Shown: positions 1 to 13,302, numbered from the stretch's first letter. The stretch is DNA of 64,000 nt from Dyella marensis (GCF_900112865.1 NZ_FONH01000004.1:205122-269121); one strand, 5' to 3'. Made by a program: numbers and translations. The notes: generated by a model not told the origin, from the letters alone.

Positions 1-32
1 GCCACCTGCTGCAGCTGCTCACTTCGCCGGTG

Positions 33-599
33 CTATAGCAGCGCCATCATTGGACGGAGCGCCGCTACTGTCGTGGGTAATCCTTGCTCCAGCAAAGTAG
101 CCAGTACTTCTTCGACGGTCTTTGGCGGCTTCTTCAAGGCCTCGCGCTGACCTTTCACGGCTGCGCAGACGCTCGCTCGCTGCAGGTCGAGCAGATGATG
201 GATGAATTCGTCGGGATGCTGAGCTTCGATGTCGTAAGGTTTGAGCGCGTCCGCCCAGAAGTCCTTGAGGTTGAACGTGACGATCACGCTCGCGTGGCAT
301 TTGATCGCCGCGGCAAGCACGTGGCGGTCGTCCGGATCCTTTAGCGTCAGTCCCTCTTCGAGTTGCTCGTAGCCGGACACCAGGCAATCGGGCACGGCCG
401 CATTCATCAGTTCTCGGGTGCGTTGCAGCGCCTGCGGCTTCAGCTCGGGGCGCCTGGCCAGAATCGAGCGCATCCATTCGTCGTGGATGCGCTCAGTCCA
501 GCGGGCATGGAACAAGCCGGTGAGCGCGAGGCGCATGAGCAGATCGCGCAAGGGCGCCGGATACAGCACGCAGGCGTCGTAGACCACCGGGAAGGGCAC
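33..599 (-). CDS. PIN-domain ribonuclease toxin (VapC-like)
   Basis: A 188-aa PIN-domain protein, probably the RNase toxin of a type II toxin-antitoxin pair. The acidic residues expected of a PIN active site are visible: D8 in VVYDACVLYP, E41 after the first helices, the DPDDRH block at 88-93, and a late TFNLKDF segment at about 108-114. The start is a GTG only 2 nt after the stop of the upstream HTH gene, so the two are probably translated together from one mRNA. PIN proteins of this length have a C-terminal helical extension; here it runs from about residue 130. The RNA target cannot be read from the sequence. A toxin role is inferred from the fold and the partner gene. Confidence 0.85.
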   Translation of the reverse strand: MPFPVVYDACVLYPAPLRDLLMRLALTGLFHARWTERIHDEWMRSILARRPELKPQALQRTRELMNAAVPDCLVSGYEQLEEGLTLKDPDDRHVLAAAIKCHASVIVTFNLKDFWADALKPYDIEAQHPDEFIHHLLDLQRASVCAAVKGQREALKKPPKTVEEVLATLLEQGLPTTVAALRPMMALL

Positions 600-601
600 G
601 A

Positions 602-1093
602 TCAGTATCCAAGACCCAGTTCCTGCGCCTGCGCAGCCAGTTCGTCCAGCGCGCTCTTGCTCTGTGCATCCCGTTTCTGTCGATAGGCCAGCAGGTCGCT
701 GGCGTAGATTCGTCGATGCGTTCCGGTCTTATGGAATTCGATCTCTCCGGCTTCGAGCAGAGACACCAGGTACGGCCGCGACACATGGAGGAAGTCGGCC
801 GCCTGCTGCGTGGTCAGCTCGGCCTTCACCGGAATGATGTTCACGGCTTTTCCCTCGGCCATGTTGGCGAGGATTTCCACCAGCATGCGCAAGGCGGTCA
901 CGGGCACATCGATGATCTCGTCGCCATCGATGACCTTGATGCGCCGGGTGCCGCCGTCACCGAGGCAGGCCGCCAGCAAGCGGCTGCTGGAACGGGCCGT
1001 TTCGGCTTCTTCGGGGGTCGGGGGCAGGGATGGAGTGGCTTGGCGTGGCGCGGTCATGCGGAGCCTCCAGTCGGCGATGCTGGCGATAGGCAT
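602..1093 (-). CDS. Excisionase-type HTH antitoxin
   Basis: A 163-aa DNA-binding protein placed directly upstream of the PIN toxin, with a 2-nt gap, so probably its antitoxin and autorepressor. Residues about 90-140 carry an excisionase/MerR-type winged helix (LTTQQAADFLHVSRPYLVSL, then HRRIYASDLLAYRQ). The preceding domain (about 45-85) is of unknown type and may contact DNA or help dimerise. The ATG at 1093 is preceded by AAGGAG at about 11 nt, which supports this start. A second in-frame Met 12 residues later is possible but has a poorer ribosome site. Two 10-bp direct repeats lie immediately upstream and could be the operator. Confidence 0.82.
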   Translation of the reverse strand: MPIASIADWRLRMTAPRQATPSLPPTPEEAETARSSSRLLAACLGDGGTRRIKVIDGDEIIDVPVTALRMLVEILANMAEGKAVNIIPVKAELTTQQAADFLHVSRPYLVSLLEAGEIEFHKTGTHRRIYASDLLAYRQKRDAQSKSALDELAAQAQELGLGY

Positions 1094-1458
1094 GGCGAAT
1101 TCTGCTCCTTAATCGAAATAAGCGCAATATTAGAAATAAACGAAATGGCGCGATCTGCGGATGTGTGTCGCCCGTTCAACCGGCGAGGAGGAAGACGTCA
1201 GGCTAAGGGCGCCTTGGTGTGAGGGCGCCCTGTTCGGCTTCAAAGTCGGATGAAATCCTAAGCGCCGCGAGGCCAAACGCCAGTCGGCAAGTTGCCAGCC
1301 ATGACTTCCGGGCCGTGCTACCGCCCGCCACGGGCGGCGACCATCGCCGGGACTGGCCAGACCTAGGGGAGCTTCGTCCGGCCCATCCATCCATGTACTT
1401 TCCGGCTCCCCCGCCGGACCCCATGCTTTCACCCAAAGCTTTCACCCAAGGAGCTGAC
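1094..1458. other. Intergenic region between divergent genes
   Basis: 365 bases between the leftward toxin-antitoxin pair and the rightward aminopeptidase. The left part is AT-rich and holds the direct repeats and the antitoxin ribosome site. The right part (about 1200-1458) is GC-rich and stays open in the aminopeptidase frame, but has no signal-peptide-like or other recognisable protein content. It ends with the ribosome site AAGGAG at about 1448-1453. No RNA gene was recognised. Confidence 0.6.
1115..1142. promoter_or_regulatory. Direct repeats, candidate toxin-antitoxin operator
   Basis: Two 10-bp direct repeats, GAAATAAGCG at 1115-1124 and GAAATAAACG at 1133-1142, are separated by 8 bp. 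The period of 18 bp is close to two helical turns. They sit in an AT-rich island just upstream of the antitoxin ribosome-binding site, where an autorepressing antitoxin would bind. The role is inferred from position only. Confidence 0.4.
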
Positions 1459-4113
<2,655 letters not shown>

Positions 4114-4138
4114 TTTGCACCGTGGCGGTTTGAGTCTG

Positions 4139-4166
4139 GAGGCCCGCGCAAGCGGGCCTCTTTTTT
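4139..4166 (+). terminator. Rho-independent terminator of the aminopeptidase gene
   Basis: A 9-bp perfect stem (GAGGCCCGC at 4139-4147 and its complement at 4152-4160) with loop GCAA is followed by six T residues, 25 nt after the stop codon. Confidence 0.92.
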
Positions 4167-4178
4167 GCCGCCGATGGC

Positions 4179-4265
4179 GTAGGTTGGGGTGAGCCACAGG
4201 CGAACCCCAACGGACGCTCCGTCCATGCCTCTGTCGGGGTTCGCCTGCGGCTCACCCCAACCTAC
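4179..4265. repeat. GTAG-type REP pair (inverted)
   Basis: Two inverted REP units at 4179-4211 and 4233-4265. Each starts with GTAG and folds as GTTGGGGT-ga-GCC-aca-GGC-ga-ACCCCAAC, an imperfect hairpin with internal mismatches. The second unit has one base change (GTCGGGGT). The pair lies between the convergent aminopeptidase and NTF2-like genes. Confidence 0.9.
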
Positions 4266-4277
4266 GTCGTGTCTCGA

Positions 4278-4727
4278 TCAGGAGCTGTGGTCGAGCACGA
4301 TCTTCCACCCGCTCGCGGTCTTCTCCCACAACAGCGAAAACACCCCATCGTCCTTCGCCGCCGTGCCATGCGCCGTGCGATCCAGATGGAACCGCCCCGT
4401 CACCGCCGCATAGTGCGCCTGTCCATCAGCGCAGGGCAGCAGGCGCACGTCGAGGTCGGAGTAGGTGAGCTTGCCCATCTGCTCCTTGCCGGCGTAGTTC
4501 TTCTTATAGCTCTCCAGGATGCGCGCATAACCCTGGCGGATCTTCGCGCCGATGAAGGTGGTGTCGGGCGCGTCCTTGTACGCGGTGACGAAGTTGTCGA
4601 TGTCGCCGCGGTTCCAGGCATCCTGCTGGGCGGACAGCACCGCGCGGATGGCGGCACCTTCGTCGGCGGCGTGCGCGAGCGGCGCGAGCAGGAGTGCGGC
4701 GAGCAGGAAGGGCAGGGTCTTGCGCAT
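4278..4727 (-). CDS. Secreted NTF2-like (SnoaL/DUF4440-type) protein
   Basis: A 149-aa protein with a signal peptide (MRKTLPFLLAALLLAPLAHA) and an NTF2-like alpha+beta domain of the DUF4440/SnoaL kind. The family signature is seen in the N-terminal helix AIRAVLSAQQDAWNRGDIDN and the terminal strand GWKIVLDHSS. It is exported and probably periplasmic. The fold binds small molecules or acts as a small enzyme, and nothing here shows a substrate. GAGGAG stands 7 nt before the ATG at 4727, so this start is preferred to an ATG five codons upstream that overlaps the ribosome site. It lies 37 nt downstream of the amidohydrolase and may share its mRNA. Confidence 0.85.
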   Translation of the reverse strand: MRKTLPFLLAALLLAPLAHAADEGAAIRAVLSAQQDAWNRGDIDNFVTAYKDAPDTTFIGAKIRQGYARILESYKKNYAGKEQMGKLTYSDLDVRLLPCADGQAHYAAVTGRFHLDRTAHGTAAKDDGVFSLLWEKTASGWKIVLDHSS

Positions 4728-4764
4728 GGCGGGTCTCCTCATGGGCGCATCGTGGATGGCGTGT

Positions 4765-6780
4765 TCAGGGCTTGAAGCCTACCGACTCCCACAGCGGCGC
4801 GGGGTCGTACACGCTGCCGTTGGCGATGGTCTTGGCGATGCGCCGGGTGTTGTGGATATCGGCCAGCGGGTCGCCGTCGAGCAGCAGCATGTCGGCGCGC
4901 TTGCCGACCTGCACGGTGCCGACTTCGCCGTCCAGGCCGAGCACCTTCGCCGGCACGCTGGTCGCCGCCTGCAGCGCCTCCATCGGCGTAAAGCCGGCCT
5001 GCACGTAGATCTCCAGCTCGCGATGCAGCGAATAGCCGGGGATCGCCTGGTCGGTGCCGGCCACGATGGTCAGGCCCTGGCGATGCAGTTCGCGCAGGGT
5101 GGCCAGCATGTAGGCGTAGCGCCTGGCCGATTCTTCGGCGCGGTCGGGCGGCGAGCCCATGCCGTTCAAGGCCGGCGCCAGCGGCGCGGCCACGTGGTCG
5201 ATGCCCGGCTCGATCGCGCGCAGTGGCCTGGCGGTGGGGCGCGAGAACAGCTCGAACAGCGCGATGGTGTCGTCGAACACCGTGTGATGCTGCTTGAACA
5301 GGGCCAGCTGGCGGCGCGCGTTCGGCGTCTTGAAATCCAGCGGCGGCATCGGCTGGCCGCGCTTTATGCCGAGCAGGTCGCGCGTGACGAAATGGATGTG
5401 GTTGATGCTGTCGTAGCCCGCTTCCACCACCTGCGCGCTGGTCATGCCCTCGGGCACATGGCCGGTGACGGTGAGCCCCAGCTTGTGCGCCTCCTCGGCG
5501 ATCACCGGCACCAGCGCGGGCTTCATGCTGCTGTAGATCTTGATCTGGATCGCGCCGGCTTCTTTGTAGCGGCGCACTACGGCGCGCGCTTCCTCCGGCG
5601 TGTCGGCGGTGACGGCGCCCAGCGCGATCGGGCCGTTGCCGTCGACGATGCCCGCCACCAGCAGGCGCGGGCCGATGCCGCGGCCGGACTGGATGGCGTC
5701 GCGCACGGTGGTGATGTAGTCGAATTCGTTGCCGCAGTCGCGCACGGTGGTGACGCCGGCGGCCAGGTAGATCGGGCCCCATTCCACCTGCTCGTAATGC
5801 GCGTGCATGTCCCACAGGCCGGGGATCAGGAACTTGCCGCTGCCGTCGAGCACGTCCATGCCCGGCTCGGGCTTGGGTGCGGCACCGCTGGTGTCGATGC
5901 GGGTAATGCGGCCCTCTTCGACGTACACCGAGGCGTTGCGCTTCGGGGCGCTGCCGGTGCCGTCGATCAGCGTGACATGGGTGATCGCCAGCTTCTTCGA
6001 CGGCGGGCGCCTGGCCTTCTCGGTGAGCTTGACCAGCGCCTGAAGATTGTTGGCGGCGGCGCGCTGGATGAAGGTCGGCAACGAGGCTTCGTAGCCTTCG
6101 CGCACCGCTTCGAAATGATCGAACTCGCTGTCGGTGGTGACCACCGCGGCAAGCTTCTGCTGATCGTCCAGCCAGGCCGTCTCGTTGCCCCAGACCAGGC
6201 CGCTGATCACATAGCCGTGCAGTTTCACCGTCTTGCCGCCGGCCTGGATGTCCAGGTCGCCCGCGGGCTGGATATGGATGTCGGCATCCGGCGGCGCGGC
6301 GATGCGCTCCGGCTTGCCCTTGGCCAGCCAGTAGCGCAGCAGCATCTGCTGCATGGCGACCGGCGAATAGCCGTCGACCAGGAACGTGGTGTCGGTGACC
6401 GGATGCTCGGTGGTCTTGCCGTCGCGCACGAGCTTGACCCGGCCTGCCTTGGGATCCAGCGTAAAGCTGTCGTGCATCGGCGACTGGCGCGAGGACTGGC
6501 CTTCGCTCTTCAACGTCAATGGATGCGTGACATCCGTTGCGGTGAACTCGGTCTTCAGCGGCACTTCGGTGCCGCGATCCTTGAAGCTGAAATCCGAGCG
6601 CAGGAGCAGCTGGCCCTTTTCGCTGGCGATCGTGTAGCTCTCCTTGCCGATCGCCCGGGCGAACTTGTGCAGCACGAAGCTGCCTTGTTCGGCGGCGGGC
6701 GGCGTCTGCGCGAAAGCAGCCACCGAAGTGAGAGCGAGCAAGGCGGCGAGTACAAGCGAACGGGCGGATGGGTTCGGCAT
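4765..6780 (-). CDS. Secreted metal-dependent amidohydrolase
   Basis: A 671-aa amidohydrolase-superfamily protein with a signal peptide (about residues 1-25, ending AAFAQ). The first 250 residues are a beta-rich domain of unknown function. The TIM-barrel hydrolase follows with the metal motif H326-A-H328 (WDMHAHYEQ). A probable bridging lysine lies in QIKIYSS, further histidines in TGHVPEG and SINHIHF, and the late catalytic Asp in VAGTDQAIPGYS. The ending PLADIHNTRRI is typical of the imidazolonepropionase-like/prolidase-like group. The substrate is unknown; a peptide or cyclic amide is plausible because secreted peptidases are nearby. The ATG at 6780 follows AGGGAG. Confidence 0.9.
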   Translation of the reverse strand: MPNPSARSLVLAALLALTSVAAFAQTPPAAEQGSFVLHKFARAIGKESYTIASEKGQLLLRSDFSFKDRGTEVPLKTEFTATDVTHPLTLKSEGQSSRQSPMHDSFTLDPKAGRVKLVRDGKTTEHPVTDTTFLVDGYSPVAMQQMLLRYWLAKGKPERIAAPPDADIHIQPAGDLDIQAGGKTVKLHGYVISGLVWGNETAWLDDQQKLAAVVTTDSEFDHFEAVREGYEASLPTFIQRAAANNLQALVKLTEKARRPPSKKLAITHVTLIDGTGSAPKRNASVYVEEGRITRIDTSGAAPKPEPGMDVLDGSGKFLIPGLWDMHAHYEQVEWGPIYLAAGVTTVRDCGNEFDYITTVRDAIQSGRGIGPRLLVAGIVDGNGPIALGAVTADTPEEARAVVRRYKEAGAIQIKIYSSMKPALVPVIAEEAHKLGLTVTGHVPEGMTSAQVVEAGYDSINHIHFVTRDLLGIKRGQPMPPLDFKTPNARRQLALFKQHHTVFDDTIALFELFSRPTARPLRAIEPGIDHVAAPLAPALNGMGSPPDRAEESARRYAYMLATLRELHRQGLTIVAGTDQAIPGYSLHRELEIYVQAGFTPMEALQAATSVPAKVLGLDGEVGTVQVGKRADMLLLDGDPLADIHNTRRIAKTIANGSVYDPAPLWESVGFKP

Positions 6781-6819
6781 GTCGGCTCCCTGGGCTACGG
6801 CGCGGTCGAGGCGATCGGC

Positions 6820-6906
6820 GTAGGTTGGGGTGAGCGCAAGCGAACCCCAACGCTGGCGTATCCGGCTTTGCGATGCCGGGGCGCGCTTGCGCTCACCCCA
6901 ACCTGC
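6820..6906. repeat. GTAG-type REP pair (inverted, second arm degenerate)
   Basis: Unit 1 at 6820-6851 begins GTAGGTTGGGGT and ends ACCCCAAC. Unit 2, inverted, at 6877-6906 ends CACCCCAACCTGC, so its head reads GCAG rather than GTAG. It is the same family as at 4179. It lies upstream of the amidohydrolase and downstream of gcvP. Confidence 0.85.
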
Positions 6907-6977
6907 GGCGGACGTTGGCGATCAGACCAGCCGCCCCCGCCGCTGGCAAGAGCCCGAAAGTCATTCCCCCCGAAACG

Positions 6978-7005
6978 GACAGGCCCCGCCGAAGCGGGGC
7001 CTGTC
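6978..7005 (-). terminator. Terminator hairpin downstream of gcvP
   Basis: A 12-bp perfect stem (6978-6989 with 6994-7005) and a CGAA loop lie 26 nt after the gcvP stop. On the minus strand the stem is followed by CGTTTC, so the T-tract is weak and termination may be incomplete. Confidence 0.75.
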
Positions 7006-7031
7006 GCGGTGCACGGGTAAAAACCGGCGGC

Positions 7032-9902
<2,871 letters not shown>

Positions 9903-9935
9903 GACAGGCGTCCGGAGTGCTTGCATAGAGGCAGG

Positions 9936-9952
9936 ACGTGCGTGCCGCACGT
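9936..9952 (-). promoter_or_regulatory. Hairpin between glycine riboswitch and gcvP start
   Basis: A perfect 7-bp stem (ACGTGCG at 9936-9942 with CGCACGT at 9946-9952, loop of 3) lies just after the second aptamer. It is 34 nt before the gcvP ATG, with no T-tract. It may be part of the expression platform, but this is inferred from position. Confidence 0.45.
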
Positions 9953-9957
9953 CAGGC

Positions 9958-10130
9958 GCCCCTCTGTCCTTTTGCCTGAGAGTTTGGAAGCGCGGATGCG
10001 CTTCGTGCCCCTTCGGCGCCGGATCTAACCGGTCTCTCCAGAGTTGTTCCGCAAGCGGCGGTGGTATGGGAGCCTGAGCGATTACGGGCGTTGCGCCTTC
10101 GGCAGCGGACGCGTCCGCTTCTCCCACCGC
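9958..10130 (-). promoter_or_regulatory. Tandem glycine riboswitch upstream of gcvP
   Basis: Two glycine aptamers are arranged head to tail in the gcvP leader. Read on the minus strand, aptamer 1 contains GCCGAAGGCGCAA and GCTCAGGCTCCC. Aptamer 2 contains GGAGAGACC, GCCGAAGGGGCA, then the hallmark CTCTCAGGCAAAAGGACAGA. The short linker runs through AACTCTGG. The class binds glycine and in most proteobacteria switches on gcv genes when glycine is plentiful. The family and the downstream gene agree fully. Confidence 0.93.
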
Positions 10131-10144
10131 GCCTCAAGGGGGCG

Positions 10145-10150
10145 ATTATA
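10145..10150 (-). promoter_or_regulatory. -10 element of the gcvP riboswitch promoter
   Basis: A perfect TATAAT on the minus strand places the transcription start about 8 nt before the riboswitch. The -35 region is poor, so this is a -10-led call. Confidence 0.55.
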
Positions 10151-10188
10151 CGGTGTCGGGCCCTGAATTCGCCCCTCAAATTTGGAGT

Positions 10189-10421
10189 CCTTCTCCCTCC
10201 GGCGACCCGAAGGTAGTCCCCGTGGGAGAGCACGCGGGGAGGGCACAGGGATGTGCCCGGCTTTCCTCGCTCATCAAAGCAGGGCACATCCCTGTGCCCT
10301 CTTCGCGTGGAGGAGCGAGGAAGGTGGCGGTAGCCGGATGAGGGTACGGGCGGAGCGGTCCACATCACTCTTGCGCTCCGCCCGGACCCTCACCCCAACC
10401 CCTCTCCCGAGGGGAGAGGGG
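10189..10421. repeat. Composite palindromic repeat, interrupted copy
   Basis: This is the same repeat family as at 37131-37240. It begins CCTTCTCCCTCCGG and resumes near 10318 with GAAGGTGGCGGTAGCCGGA, a GATGAGGGTACGGGCGGA arm, the inverted arm, and a final hairpin CCCCTCTCCC (10399-10408) / GGGAGAGGGG (10412-10421). Between about 10205 and 10317 the first hairpin is split by unrelated palindromic sequence. It fills most of the gap between gcvP and the VOC gene; otherwise I see nothing in that gap. Confidence 0.75.
10240..10300. repeat. 19-bp perfect inverted repeat nested in the composite repeat
   Basis: The arms at 10240-10258 and 10282-10300 are exact inverted copies. Each arm is itself a small hairpin (GGGCACA-ggga-TGTGCCC). 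The 23-bp spacer is TC-rich. This is a second repeat family sitting inside the first. Confidence 0.75.
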
Positions 10422-10488
10422 CTCGGCTTTCGCGCGTCTGCATGGTGGCGTAGCTTTTGCTGTCTATCTCCACGTTCAGGTACGCCCC

Positions 10489-10908
10489 ATGCCTCGTCCC
10501 CCCTTCCGCCTGCGCCAGCTCGACCACGTCGTCCTGCGCGCCCTGGACCCCGCCGCCCTGGAGGACTTCTACTGCCGCGTGCTCGGCTGCACCGTGGAGC
10601 GGCGCCAGGAGGCGATCGGCCTGGTCCAGCTGCGGGCCGGCGCGTCGCTGATCGACCTGGTCGGCATCGACAGCAGGCTGGGTCGCCTGGGCGGCGCTGC
10701 GCCAGGCACGGAAGGCCATAACGTGGACCATATCTGCCTGGCGGTGGAGGGCTACGACGAGCCCGCCATCCGCGCTCACCTGGAAGCGCATGGCGTGCGC
10801 ATCGGGGAGGCGGGCTCGCGCTACGGTGCGGAAGGCGAGGGCCCCTCGCTGTATCTGTACGATCCGCAGGGCAACATGATCGAGTTGAAAGGCCCGCCGG
10901 CGGCCTGA
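10489..10908 (+). CDS. VOC-family (glyoxalase-like) protein
   Basis: A 139-aa vicinal-oxygen-chelate protein with two beta-alpha-beta-beta-beta modules. Metal-binding positions of the family are kept: H13 in LDHVVLR, His in the second module VDHICLAV, and Glu in the last strand NMIELKG. The sequence DPAALEDFYCRVLGC is the usual first helix. The family includes glyoxalases, fosfomycin-resistance proteins and dioxygenases, and the substrate cannot be assigned here. The gene stands 26 nt before the lipoprotein hydrolase and may be co-transcribed with it. Confidence 0.88.
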   Translation: MPRPPFRLRQLDHVVLRALDPAALEDFYCRVLGCTVERRQEAIGLVQLRAGASLIDLVGIDSRLGRLGGAAPGTEGHNVDHICLAVEGYDEPAIRAHLEAHGVRIGEAGSRYGAEGEGPSLYLYDPQGNMIELKGPPAA

Positions 10909-10934
10909 GCGCGCGGCGCGTCGACGGGGGCTGC

Positions 10935-12596
10935 ATGCGCGGCGGGGTAACACGGCGGTGGTGGCGGGTCCTGGGCGTGCTGGCGCTGGCCAGCCTGCTG
11001 GCGGCCTGCAGTCCGCCGGTGCGGCGGCTGGCGCCGCCGCTGCGCAGCCCCGACGCAACCCTGGCCGCGGCCAGGAGCTGGGCCATGGACGCCATGCGGC
11101 AATCGTCCTCCGAACGCGCGGCGCGCGGATGGCTGCGCTGCGCCGCGGGCGCCTATCGCGCGGCGCTGGCCGGCGGCGCGAAGGCGGACGAGGCGGTGGC
11201 GCTGGATACGCAGTGCACCGGCCACCTGCTGGATTTCCTGCTGGCCACCGAGGAAGAGCGCTGGCGGCCGCGTACCCTCGATGTCGGCGGCGATGCCCTG
11301 GCGGTCGAGCTGGGGCAACTGTCGCCGGACCTGGCCGGCGCGCCCATGTTCGTGCGCGCCGACCGTATCGCGATCTCCACCTTGATGTTCGGCCAGCGCT
11401 TCGCCACCAACGGCTTCGGCGTGGCCCTGGTCGCCGCCACGCGGCGCTGCGAAGGCACGCCGCGTTGCCGCCTGTTCCCGCCGGAGGGCGTGACGCGCAC
11501 GGCGGTGGCCTGGGTCGAGGCCGACGCCGACGGCGGCACGCCGCGCCTGGTGTTCGCCGATCCGCTGAAGCTGGGCAGCGTGGCGATCGGCCGGCGCGAA
11601 TACGTGCTGTCGATGGACACCACCGCGCCCTACGCGATGCTCGCCGATGCTTCGCAGCTCAAGCAGCAGGCGATCCGCAACCTGCTGGTCAACGGCAAGG
11701 ACATCGGCCAGCGCCAGGGTGTGTACCTGCTGGAGGACTACGACCCGCGCAAGATCCCGGTGGTGATGCTGCACGGCCTGGGCGGCAGCCCGCTGGTGTG
11801 GGCGCGCCTGACCAATCGCATCCAGGGCACGCCGGCGCTGCGCTCGCGCTACCAGGTGTGGCACGTGGTGTACCAGACCAATGCGCCGGTGCTGCTGTCG
11901 CGGCTGCGCGTGCAGGGTTTTCTCGATGACGCGTGGGCCGCGGTCGATCCGGCGGCACACGATGCGGCGCGCGAGCACCTGGTGCTGGTCGGCCACAGCA
12001 TGGGCGGCATCATTGCGCGGCTGCTCACGGCCGACAGCGGCGAGGTGCTGTGGCGTGCGGCCTTCCTGGTGCCGGAACCGGAGCTGCACGGTGCCGCGGA
12101 CGATATTGCGGCGATCCGGCGGCTGTTCCGCTTCACGCCCTATCCGGGCGCGGATGTCGCGTTCTTCCTCGCCACGCCGCATCACGGCAGCCCCATCGCC
12201 GAGGATTTCTTCGGCCGCCTCGCCCTGCGCCTGGTGAAACCGGGCGGCCCCGAACTGGACGCGATCATGCGCCTGGTCAAGGCGCAGCCGGAGGCGTTCC
12301 AGCCCGACCTGGTGCGCAGCTACCGCGAACGCGGCCTCAGCAGCATCAGCACGCTGCGCACCGACCAGCCGGTCAGCCGTGCCGCGTGGTCCCTGCTGCC
12401 GGCGCCCGGCGTGCGCTACTACACCATCGCCGGCAGCCTGCCCGGCGAGGCGGTGCCGGGCGACGGCGTGGTACCGCTGGAAAGCAGCTTCCTGCCCGGC
12501 GCGGTGTCGACCACCACGGTCACCTCGGGGCACCGCGTGTACCGCAACGACGAGGCGATCAACCTGATCGTGAAGACCTTGGGCGATTCGCCGTAG
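10935..12596 (+). CDS. Lipoprotein alpha/beta-hydrolase (lipase/esterase-like)
   Basis: A 553-aa lipoprotein. The signal sequence carries the lipobox LLAAC with lipidated C25. Residues about 40-260 form a domain unique to this family. From about 275 an alpha/beta-hydrolase fold starts (IPVVMLHGLGGSPLVW, oxyanion HGLGG), with the nucleophile S355 in GHSMGG. Further on are the catalytic-acid region PGDGVVPLESS and a probable histidine in TSGHRVYRNDEAI. It is probably a membrane-anchored lipase or esterase facing the periplasm or cell surface. It lies close downstream of the VOC gene and upstream of the methyltransferase cluster. The substrate is unknown. Confidence 0.87.
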   Translation: MRGGVTRRWWRVLGVLALASLLAACSPPVRRLAPPLRSPDATLAAARSWAMDAMRQSSSERAARGWLRCAAGAYRAALAGGAKADEAVALDTQCTGHLLDFLLATEEERWRPRTLDVGGDALAVELGQLSPDLAGAPMFVRADRIAISTLMFGQRFATNGFGVALVAATRRCEGTPRCRLFPPEGVTRTAVAWVEADADGGTPRLVFADPLKLGSVAIGRREYVLSMDTTAPYAMLADASQLKQQAIRNLLVNGKDIGQRQGVYLLEDYDPRKIPVVMLHGLGGSPLVWARLTNRIQGTPALRSRYQVWHVVYQTNAPVLLSRLRVQGFLDDAWAAVDPAAHDAAREHLVLVGHSMGGIIARLLTADSGEVLWRAAFLVPEPELHGAADDIAAIRRLFRFTPYPGADVAFFLATPHHGSPIAEDFFGRLALRLVKPGGPELDAIMRLVKAQPEAFQPDLVRSYRERGLSSISTLRTDQPVSRAAWSLLPAPGVRYYTIAGSLPGEAVPGDGVVPLESSFLPGAVSTTTVTSGHRVYRNDEAINLIVKTLGDSP

Positions 12597-12670
12597 GTCA
12601 TGGCGACCGGCAACCTTACGCAATCTACGAGGCACCCACTCCAAGGCGACACCTCAATAGCGGGGGAGTC

Positions 12671-13300
12671 ATGCATACCGGGGAGCAGTACCACGACATC
12701 TTCCTGTCCTCGAAGCGCGACATGGCCGTGCGCGAGCGATTCCAGCGCATGGCGCTGGAGTTGCTGGGGCAGGAGGGCGACATCCTCGATTTCGGCGCCG
12801 GCACCGGCATCGATGCGAAGGCTTATGCCGCGCGCGGATATCGCACCTTCGTGTACGAGCCGGCGGATTCGATGCGCGAGCACCTGGAGCGCTACTGCCA
12901 TGACGAAATCGCCGGCGGCACGGTGATCAGGCTTGGAACGGAACTCGGCTGCAAGGTACAGGCGGTCACCGCCAACTTTGCCGTGCTCAATCATTTTGCC
13001 GACCACACGGCGCTGTTCGAGCAGTTGTCCGGCGTGGTCGAGCACGGCGGATTCGTGCTCGCCAGCATGCTCAATCCCTATTATCTCGGCGATGCGCGCT
13101 ACGGCTGGTGGCGAAAGAATCTTGCCAATCTGGTGCGCCATGGGCGCTACGCGTTCGACACCGAAAGCGGCGTGCATCGCTTTGCGCCGGGTGTCGTCGC
13201 ACGGGCGGCGGCGCCGCATTTCCGGCTGGAGCGCACGGTGCCCCGAGGACTGGGCATGGCGGCCAGCCTGTACATGTTCCTGCTGTTCCGGCGGGTCTGA
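12671..13300 (+). CDS. Class I SAM-dependent methyltransferase
   Basis: A 209-aa class I methyltransferase. The SAM-binding motif I is DILDFGAGTGIDAKAY at about 37-52, followed by an acidic motif II (VYEPADSM) and the post-motif strand GGFVLASMLNPYY. The ATG at 12671 follows GGGGGAG. It is the first gene of a three-gene run with short gaps, 2 nt to the next. The target is not evident; the partners (a flavin-reductase-like protein and an acyltransferase 3) suggest a small molecule or envelope glycan. The run has visibly more A/T-ending codons than the flanking genes. Confidence 0.85.
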   Translation: MHTGEQYHDIFLSSKRDMAVRERFQRMALELLGQEGDILDFGAGTGIDAKAYAARGYRTFVYEPADSMREHLERYCHDEIAGGTVIRLGTELGCKVQAVTANFAVLNHFADHTALFEQLSGVVEHGGFVLASMLNPYYLGDARYGWWRKNLANLVRHGRYAFDTESGVHRFAPGVVARAAAPHFRLERTVPRGLGMAASLYMFLLFRRV

Positions 13301-13302
13301 CC

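Noticed and set aside
9936-9952. The hairpin before gcvP as an intrinsic terminator
   Set aside because: No T-tract follows the stem on the minus strand, so it is listed only as a possible regulatory hairpin.
10390-11058. Minus-strand frames running through the VOC gene and the 10.4 kb repeat
   Set aside because: Their protein-like ending (APLPSGEGLG) is only the translated palindromic repeat, a common false call in such genomes.
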